From the NCBI GenBank assembly GCA_965531145.1, contig CBESOE010000041.1, forward strand, positions 1 to 28,944: 28,944 nucleotides of DNA, in the 5' to 3' direction. The translations under genes and the position numbers were made by a program. Below the pieces are notes generated by a model. That model was given only the letters and a program-made list of their open reading frames with translations, was not told where the DNA came from and ran no database searches. Origin of the DNA: JAQAZP01 sp965531145 (GTDB lineage: Bacteria > Acidobacteriota > JAQAZP01). This document shows, piece after piece, positions 23,379-28,944 of the stretch (position 1 is the first letter of the stretch; every line of letters begins with the position of its first letter).

Positions 23379-26300
23379 TCAGTAGGCCAGAACCCGCTTG
23401 AGCTGCACCGGTGCCGGACCGCGGAGTCGGACCTGCAGCCGGTGCTCCGTCCCCGGCCGGGCCGGGCCGGTGACCACCAGCGATTGCCACCGTTTCCCGG
23501 ACAGTTCCATGACGCCGATGCTGGTGCCGTCCAGCACCAGTTCCAGCCCCGGGGGTGCCGCCTCCTCCCCATCCTCCACCGGTTCCGCCTGTCCCACCAC
23601 GAGATTCAACACCGCCAGCTTTCCGTGGTCGAGACCGGACCAGGCGAAATCGAGGCTGCCACCCGGTTCCACAGTGAGAACCGTCTCCGGCTCCCCGCCG
23701 ATCAGCGAGAGGACCCAGGGACTGGAGACCGGCGGCGGGTCAAGGCGGCGGCCGTCATCACCGGTACCCTCCTTCCACCCGGGGTGTTCGCGATCCCGCA
23801 GGGTGCTGTCATGCCGCACCGCCAGGCGCTGCAACAGGCGGTGGGATTCATTGCCCACGGGAGAGATGGAGAGGCTCTCCTTGTATTCCTCCCGGGCCAG
23901 GGCGACCCGTCCCATCCTCTCGTGGGCCATGGCCATTCCCAGGGGAATCCGCCAGTCGGAAGTCCGGCCGAACTGCCCGGCAAAATCCTCGATCAGCAGC
24001 AGCCCTTCATGGTGCCGGCTCCCCGCCACCTTGGCCAGCCCCCGCTCCAGGCTGCTGTCGGGCCGGATGATCTCCAGGCCTTCCACCACCACTCCGAGGG
24101 AGCGGTTGAGGCTGCCCCCGCGGCCGGCAAAATAGGGGTTCCAGGTGGTGGACTCGATGGTCAGGAGCTGGCGGTTCAGGCCGTATTCAGAAGGCGGCAC
24201 CGGGATGTCCACCGTCTGGAACCGGCTGCCCGGCTTGATCACGCCGCTCACCCGGCGGCCGTTGAGCGACAGGGTCACCTTGGCCGGGGGGAGGCTGCGC
24301 GGCCGCGAGCCATTGGAGAGGTTCAGCCGCAGCATGGTGGCGGAACCCGGCGCCCGGATCCGGGCCGTGGGCCCGGTCCAGCGAACGGTGTACGGCTCCA
24401 CCTCGTCCCGGATCTCCAGGGGGCCCCACCCCGTCTCACCCCACTCCGGGGTCTCGCCATACACCTTGAATCGCTGCCTGCCGAACCGGCCCATCAGGAC
24501 CACCTCCGCCACTCCCGCGGCGGAGAACCCGCCCTCCTCCGAACTGGTCAGCGGGTCGGCGGAGATCACCAGCTCACCCGGGCTGCGCAGCCCGTCGTCC
24601 CGTGAGACCTTGACCATGCAAGTGGCAAAGTCGCGGGAGGGGACAAAACTGTCGATCTCCACCCCCTGGTAGTGGGCGGTCACCGAGGCCGGCCCGTCCT
24701 CCACCCGGGACACCAGCAGCCCGACCTTTACCGTGCCCTCGGGCAGGGGGATCACCGAGTGCCCGCCAATACGACGGAACCTGGTTCGGACACGGCGGTG
24801 GTGGGTGGCCGCGGCGTTGAATCCGTCCACAAAGGGAAAGTCGGCGCCGCCCACGTCGATCCGTGTTGTGCGGTATTTCCAGACGGTGGGGTCGGGGAAG
24901 GCGAAGAGATTGATCAGGTGCCGTTCGCGGGTCGCTGCGGTGGGGATCTTTGCCGCGGTCATCTCCAGCTTGGGCCAGGAAAGGACAAACGTCCGTTCGG
25001 GAGAACGGCCGAACAGGGTCGGCTGGGTGGTGAGGAAGAGGTTGCGTCCCCGGCCGCCGGCGGCCGGCCGCTGGAGGAACTTGATCAGGGCCTGGTGGGC
25101 ATGAATGCCGCTGCCGAAGTAGACCAGGGTCTGCCGGTGCCCGCCGATGACCCGCAGCGGCAGGGCCAGGTCGTCGGCACCGTCGAAAACCAGCACGTCC
25201 TCCGGGTCGAACTGGCCGGCCATGTCCCGGAGCTGGGCCACCGCCCCGTCAAGTTCCTGGTGCGTGTAGGTCATCCACGCCCCGCTGCGCAGGGGGAGCA
25301 GCGCCATGACCGCCGCCAGGGCCACCGCCGCCAGCGGGCCAAGGGGCCGGGCCCGGCCCCAGAGCCAGCGAAGGGGTACCAGGCTGAACAGGAGAAAGGC
25401 CGGGATGGTCACCGGGACCATCCGGCGGATGGAAAAGATGTGCAGCGGCATGTCAGCGGTGCCGCTCATCACCACCAGGCTGACCAGGAAGGCGGCCCAG
25501 GGGAGGAAGGGCACCCGGGCTGCCGCGGTGAGGCGGCTGCGCCCCAGAATGAAAGCGGCAAATCCGATCAGACCCAGCAACAGTCCCAGGGGGGTCAGAT
25601 ACCAGCCCAGTTCAACGAAATTGTTGCTGCCGGCGACCTCGATGGTCCGCGGCCGGATGAAGTAGGCATAGAGTCCCATGGCAAAAAGCAGGGCCACCCC
25701 CACCAGGCGGATAACCCGCCCGCGGGATCCGGCGTCGAGCACGGCGATCCTCGCCCCTATCCGCTTGCGGGCCAGCAGGGCCAGGACCACCAGGCCCGCC
25801 GCCGGCAGGTAGAATTTAAAATACTGCTGGTTGAAGAAGTGGATCCGCAGGTAGGCGGTGGAAAACAGTGCCGCACTGACCAGGCCGAACAGAGCGGCGG
25901 GGACCAGGCCGGCCAGAACCAGGTTCCAGCGCCGCCGTTCTCCGGGCCCGCCGCCCACCCGGGAGAAGAACCAGGCGAGACCGAGGGGCAGGAGAAGAAA
26001 GATGCCGAAGAACTTGGCCATGGTGGCCGCTCCGAGCATCCCGCCCCCGCAGAGCAGCAGACGGCGTAACGGGCGGGAACCGGTGCCCCCGGCGAGGACC
26101 AGGTGGGCCCCGCAGAAGAAGAGCATCTGCACCAGCACTTCGGCGGAAGGGTAGCGCAGGAACCAGAACTGGGCAACATTCACCGCCAGCAGGCCGGAAA
26201 GGACCATGCCCGCCCCGGGCCGGCCGCCAAAGATCCGGGCACCGAAGAAATAGACCGAGCAGAGGGATAACAGCCCGAGGAAGACGTTGACCTGCAAAAG

Positions 26301-27008
26301 GCCCCACAGGCCGCCCCAGCAGTGGAGGATCGCCATCCAGACCGGAAGCAGCGGCAGGAACTGGGGACGGCTGGCCCCGCCCCGGGCCCCCTGCTCGAGA
26401 AGCATGCCCCGGAAGCGTTCGGCGCGATCCCGGTAGATCAGGCTGAGCATCCGACGCTCCGTTCCCTCCAGGCCCCGGAGCGGCTGGCGGCGACCCTCGA
26501 ACACCAGGGTGAAGAGCCCGCGGTCCCGATCGTGCAAGCTGTCGAAGATGTCATCGGTGAGTTCGAAACCGCCGGTGTCGGCGATCAGAGCGCCGCTGTT
26601 GACATACACCCCGGCATCCCCGCCGCCGGTGACCACCTCGAAGGAGTGTGACGAAGCAAAGAGGCAGACGCCCAGCAAAACCAGCAGCCAGAGGTCGGAC
26701 AGGGGGAAACGCCGTACGGGATCACCGCCCGTTTCCGCTACCGGGCCCCGGGACCGCCGGCGGACCACCAGGGTCATTCCCAGACCGCAGAGCGACACGG
26801 CAAGGGACAGCCCGAACAGGGAGAAGAGACCGAGCTGGGCCAGCAGCACCCCGCAGAACGAAGTCACCAGAAAGCTGGCCAGCACCCTGAGCAGCAGGGT
26901 TTCGGCGAGACTGGTGCGAAGCGCGGGCACGGCCCTGGCGGGCAGCAGCGCCCAGCCGGGAAAGAAGAGGAGCAGCGGTATGCTCAGCAGTGTGAGGACC
27001 GTTTCCAT
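23379..27008 (-). CDS. Very large GT-C-like membrane protein with long C-terminal extracytoplasmic region
   Basis: A 1209-residue protein that I cannot assign to a characterised family. Residues 1-575 hold about 13-15 hydrophobic segments. The first large loop has GGGDAGVYVNSGALI with Asp131, and a later segment has FLRYPSAEVLVQ (283-294); both recall GT-C glycosyltransferases that use polyprenyl-phosphate sugars. Residues about 580-1209 are soluble and probably periplasmic, with beta-rich stretches (for example around 880-990), a short TPR-like helical piece near 1000-1080, and a final beta-rich section. The ATG at 27008 lies 9 bases after the selA stop codon, so it is probably co-transcribed with selA. 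It may act in surface glycan or glycoprotein assembly; this is inferred from the fold-like pattern and neighbours. Confidence 0.8.
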   Translation of the reverse strand: METVLTLLSIPLLLFFPGWALLPARAVPALRTSLAETLLLRVLASFLVTSFCGVLLAQLGLFSLFGLSLAVSLCGLGMTLVVRRRSRGPVAETGGDPVRRFPLSDLWLLVLLGVCLFASSHSFEVVTGGGDAGVYVNSGALIADTGGFELTDDIFDSLHDRDRGLFTLVFEGRRQPLRGLEGTERRMLSLIYRDRAERFRGMLLEQGARGGASRPQFLPLLPVWMAILHCWGGLWGLLQVNVFLGLLSLCSVYFFGARIFGGRPGAGMVLSGLLAVNVAQFWFLRYPSAEVLVQMLFFCGAHLVLAGGTGSRPLRRLLLCGGGMLGAATMAKFFGIFLLLPLGLAWFFSRVGGGPGERRRWNLVLAGLVPAALFGLVSAALFSTAYLRIHFFNQQYFKFYLPAAGLVVLALLARKRIGARIAVLDAGSRGRVIRLVGVALLFAMGLYAYFIRPRTIEVAGSNNFVELGWYLTPLGLLLGLIGFAAFILGRSRLTAAARVPFLPWAAFLVSLVVMSGTADMPLHIFSIRRMVPVTIPAFLLFSLVPLRWLWGRARPLGPLAAVALAAVMALLPLRSGAWMTYTHQELDGAVAQLRDMAGQFDPEDVLVFDGADDLALPLRVIGGHRQTLVYFGSGIHAHQALIKFLQRPAAGGRGRNLFLTTQPTLFGRSPERTFVLSWPKLEMTAAKIPTAATRERHLINLFAFPDPTVWKYRTTRIDVGGADFPFVDGFNAAATHHRRVRTRFRRIGGHSVIPLPEGTVKVGLLVSRVEDGPASVTAHYQGVEIDSFVPSRDFATCMVKVSRDDGLRSPGELVISADPLTSSEEGGFSAAGVAEVVLMGRFGRQRFKVYGETPEWGETGWGPLEIRDEVEPYTVRWTGPTARIRAPGSATMLRLNLSNGSRPRSLPPAKVTLSLNGRRVSGVIKPGSRFQTVDIPVPPSEYGLNRQLLTIESTTWNPYFAGRGGSLNRSLGVVVEGLEIIRPDSSLERGLAKVAGSRHHEGLLLIEDFAGQFGRTSDWRIPLGMAMAHERMGRVALAREEYKESLSISPVGNESHRLLQRLAVRHDSTLRDREHPGWKEGTGDDGRRLDPPPVSSPWVLSLIGGEPETVLTVEPGGSLDFAWSGLDHGKLAVLNLVVGQAEPVEDGEEAAPPGLELVLDGTSIGVMELSGKRWQSLVVTGPARPGTEHRLQVRLRGPAPVQLKRVLAY

Positions 27009-27017
27009 GGGTCACAG

Positions 27018-28427
27018 TTATAACAATCCGGCCACCATGGTGGCCAGCAGTTTGTCTTCTCCAGGGAGAACCGTCCGAAAATCGAAGAACACCCGGTCCT
27101 CGTGCACCCGGGCCACCACCGGCGGGTCGAGCCGGCGCAACCGGCGCTCCAGGGCCGCAGCGGACAGGGATGCCGGACGGACCGCTGCCAGCCAGGTGGG
27201 TATATCCATCTCCGGCGCCGCACCGCCCCCCACGCGGGACGCCCCCTGCACCACATCCAGTTCCACGCTCCGCCCACCCGTGGCCGCGCGCAGCCGGCGG
27301 ACAAAAAGCCGGGCACGGCGGCGGATGGCACCTGGTTCCATACGGATCATCCGCACCGCCGGCACCTCTTTCTCCGCCCGGCCGGTGAGGTAATCGTGAA
27401 AGGTCACCTCGAGGGCGGCGATGGTCATCTTGTCCACCCGCAGGGCACGCTTGAGCGGGTTGGCGTCCAGCTGTTCAATGGCCGCCTTCTTGCCCACGAT
27501 GAACCCGGCCTGGGGCCCGCCGAGCAATTTGTCCCCGCTGAAGGTCACCACGTCCACCCCGGCCTCCAGGGCTTCGGCCACCGTGGTCTCACCGGTGATG
27601 CCGAACTCGGTCAGGTCGAACAGCGAGCCGCTGCCCAGGTCGTACATCACCGGCAGGCCGTGCTCCCGGCCCAGCCGGACCAGTTCGTCCAGCGGTACTT
27701 CGCGTGTGAAACCGACGATGCGGTAGTTGCTGCCGTGGACCTTGAGCAGCAGGCCGGTATCGGAGCCGATGGCCCGCTGGTAGTCGTGGAGGTGCGTGCG
27801 GTTGGTAGTGCCCACTTCGCGGAGACGGGACCCGCTCTTGCTCATCACATCCGGTATGCGGAAGGAGCCGCCGATCTCCACCAACTCACCCCGCGACACC
27901 ACGGTCTCCCGGCCTTCGGACAGGCTGTTCAGGGCAAGCAGCACGGCCCCGGCGTTGTTATTGACCACCGTTCCGGCCTCGGCGCCGGTGAGCTCGGCCA
28001 GCATCCGGCAGAAGTGGTCGTTGCGGCTCCCGCGGTGCCCCTGCACCAGATCGTATTCCAGGTTGCTGTAGACGGAGGCCAGTTCGGCCACCCGCGCCGC
28101 GGTGGCCGGGGAGAGCGGCGCCCGCCCCAGGTTGGTGTGGATGACCACCCCGGTGGCGTTGATCACCCGCCGGAGGGACCAGGCCATCCGCCGTTCCAGT
28201 CGCGACCGGACCTCACCCTCCGTCTCGGCAACCAGACGCTGGACCTCGGTGGCCTCCAGGGTGCCGGCAACGGCCCCTGCTCTCAGGTGGGACAAAAAAC
28301 CGCGCAGTTCTTCCAGCAACAGCTGGCGGCCATACTCGGCCTCCAGCAGAATCATCCCTTCCCGGCCCAGCAAGGTGTCCACGGCCGGTATGCCCTTGAG
28401 TGTTCGCTGAAGTTCGCTCTCCCCCAC
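27018..28427 (-). CDS. selA: L-seryl-tRNA(Sec) selenium transferase SelA
   Basis: PLP enzyme that converts seryl-tRNA(Sec) to selenocysteinyl-tRNA(Sec) using selenophosphate. Length 469 is typical. Recognisable segments are INATGVVIHTNLGRAPLS (89-106), NNNAGAVLLAL (156-166), the GSSF-type EIGGSFRIPDVM (184-195), EVGTTNRTH (204-212), and the PLP lysine Lys300 in TFSGDKLLGGPQAG. The start is a GTG at 28427 with a weak ribosome-binding site. It is first in its unit: the terminator of the cold-shock gene sits about 65 bases upstream. Unlike the common selA-selB pairing, the next gene is a membrane protein and selB is about 11 kb away. Confidence 0.96.
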   Translation of the reverse strand: MGESELQRTLKGIPAVDTLLGREGMILLEAEYGRQLLLEELRGFLSHLRAGAVAGTLEATEVQRLVAETEGEVRSRLERRMAWSLRRVINATGVVIHTNLGRAPLSPATAARVAELASVYSNLEYDLVQGHRGSRNDHFCRMLAELTGAEAGTVVNNNAGAVLLALNSLSEGRETVVSRGELVEIGGSFRIPDVMSKSGSRLREVGTTNRTHLHDYQRAIGSDTGLLLKVHGSNYRIVGFTREVPLDELVRLGREHGLPVMYDLGSGSLFDLTEFGITGETTVAEALEAGVDVVTFSGDKLLGGPQAGFIVGKKAAIEQLDANPLKRALRVDKMTIAALEVTFHDYLTGRAEKEVPAVRMIRMEPGAIRRRARLFVRRLRAATGGRSVELDVVQGASRVGGGAAPEMDIPTWLAAVRPASLSAAALERRLRRLDPPVVARVHEDRVFFDFRTVLPGEDKLLATMVAGLL

Positions 28428-28491
28428 CGGTGGCCAACCCTTTCCGGCAAGTCTGGAAACCCGCCGTTAAAACCACATGACACCTGAAACG

Positions 28492-28534
28492 AAAAATCCC
28501 CGGCCAGACCATAGGTGGTCTCAAGGCCAGGGAT
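28492..28534 (-). terminator. Rho-independent terminator of the cold-shock gene
   Basis: On the minus strand ATCCCTGGCC pairs with GGCCGGGGAT (one T-G wobble), then AGACC pairs with GGTCT across a 6-base loop with a small bulge. The stem is followed at once by TTTTTC. It lies 36 bases after the stop codon at 28570 and upstream of selA. Confidence 0.85.
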
Positions 28535-28569
28535 CATTCTAATCGATCAGGCTACTCCGTCAAACCGGT

Positions 28570-28779
28570 TCAATCCATAAGCTTCTTTACGCTTTCCGCC
28601 TGGGGGCCCTTCGGACCATCGATGATCTCGAACTCCACATCCTCCCCCTCTTTGAGGGTTCGGAACCCTTCCTCCTCGATGGAGGAGTAGTGGACGAAAA
28701 CATCGGTTTCCCCACTGCGCTCGATGAACCCCCACCCCTTGCTGTTATTGAACCACTTCACCTTGCCGACCATTCTCAT
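28570..28779 (-). CDS. Cold-shock domain protein (CspA family)
   Basis: Small single-stranded nucleic-acid-binding protein of 69 residues, acting as an RNA chaperone or transcription antiterminator. It carries RNP1-type KGWGFIE (14-20) and RNP2-type DVFVHYSSI (26-34), preceded by GKVKWFN (5-11), and ends with GPQAESVKKL, as in CspA-like proteins. ATG at 28779 is chosen, with AGGG 8 bases upstream; a second ATG two codons later is equally possible. The gene stands alone between its terminator and a leader of at least about 100 bases without other genes. A long leader is typical for cold-induced csp genes, but cold regulation is not shown by the sequence. Confidence 0.95.
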   Translation of the reverse strand: MRMVGKVKWFNNSKGWGFIERSGETDVFVHYSSIEEEGFRTLKEGEDVEFEIIDGPKGPQAESVKKLMD

Positions 28780-28891
28780 GGTTACAACCCTGCCTCCGTA
28801 TTCGGAACCCCGACCACAGGTAGAATAACGCATCCTGAGCCAGCATTCGGGGCTTCCGACGTTTCAGAACTCCTCGGACAATCCCGGGGCA

Positions 28892-28920
28892 TTACAATCT
28901 GTTCAAATAAACAGTAATTA
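28892..28920 (+). promoter_or_regulatory. Possible rightward promoter containing the LexA-type box
   Basis: TTACAA (28892-28897) and TAATTA (28915-28920) are separated by exactly 17 bases and point out of the right end of the window. The spacer contains the palindrome listed next. The downstream gene is outside the window. Confidence 0.4.
28899..28914. promoter_or_regulatory. LexA-type (SOS) operator, CTGT-N8-ACAG
   Basis: CTGTTCAAATAAACAG matches the CTGT-N8-ACAG LexA box known from gammaproteobacteria, with an AT-rich centre and a further flanking TA on the right. It sits within the spacer of a rightward promoter-like pair and about 120 bases upstream of the cold-shock gene on the other strand. 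Which gene it controls cannot be decided here. Confidence 0.5.
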
Positions 28921-28944
28921 TTGTTATTGTTTATTCACCCGTGG

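Noticed and set aside
28780..28944. Possible tRNA-Sec gene near selA
   Set aside because: I looked for a long-arm cloverleaf and a TTCGA-type T-loop here and in the other intergenic gaps and saw none. Only a covariance-model search would be decisive.

Overview
The window is a GC-rich stretch of a Gram-negative bacterial chromosome. The pointers are a heptose-kinase-like GHMP enzyme, a lipoprotein signal, a Tat-exported molybdoenzyme and several undecaprenyl-phosphate-dependent sugar enzymes. The presence of both selA and selB shows that the organism decodes UGA as selenocysteine. A deltaproteobacterial-type lineage would fit, but this is inference and no phylogenetic marker in the window settles it. 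I call 20 protein genes, 18 on the minus strand and 2 on the plus strand. I see no tRNA, rRNA, CRISPR array, insertion sequence or phage gene. Eight of the chosen start codons are not ATG (seven GTG and one TTG).

Layout, following transcription on the minus strand from right to left. The right edge (28780-28944) holds a LexA-type operator inside a rightward-facing promoter, then a cold-shock protein gene with a strong terminator. Next comes selA, followed by a 1209-residue GT-C-type membrane protein, GDP-mannose 4,6-dehydratase (gmd) and a GDP-mannose 3,5-epimerase-like enzyme. After these is a two-gene molybdenum hydroxylase: a [2Fe-2S] subunit and a Tat-exported molybdopterin subunit. Two plus-strand genes follow at 16270-18545: a WcaJ-type polyprenyl-phosphate sugar-1-phosphate transferase and a lone periplasmic solute-binding protein. 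selB diverges from the WcaJ gene across overlapping promoters, and tatA follows selB with its own promoter.

From 13760 to 6255 lies a tightly packed five-gene run: a sugar-nucleotide epimerase, a membrane-anchored alkaline-phosphatase-superfamily enzyme, a GT-C glycosyltransferase, a flippase-like/TPR fusion protein, and a B12-binding-domain radical SAM protein. Its junctions are 4-base overlaps, a longer overlap, or a 1-base gap. After a 293-base gap come a WecA/TagO-type transferase with an unusual C-terminal extension, a sulfatase-fold lipoprotein whose nucleophile position is Thr, a DegT-type sugar aminotransferase and a GHMP sugar kinase.

Together most of the genes look like a surface-polysaccharide or glycolipid factory. 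Sugar nucleotides are made in the cytoplasm by the kinase, aminotransferase, two epimerases and Gmd. Two different enzymes can start glycans on the lipid carrier, and GT-C enzymes with a flippase-like protein act at the membrane. Two alkaline-phosphatase-fold enzymes may tailor the product outside the cytoplasm. The selenocysteine, Tat and molybdoenzyme genes are interspersed, and whether they are functionally tied to the glycan genes cannot be told from sequence.
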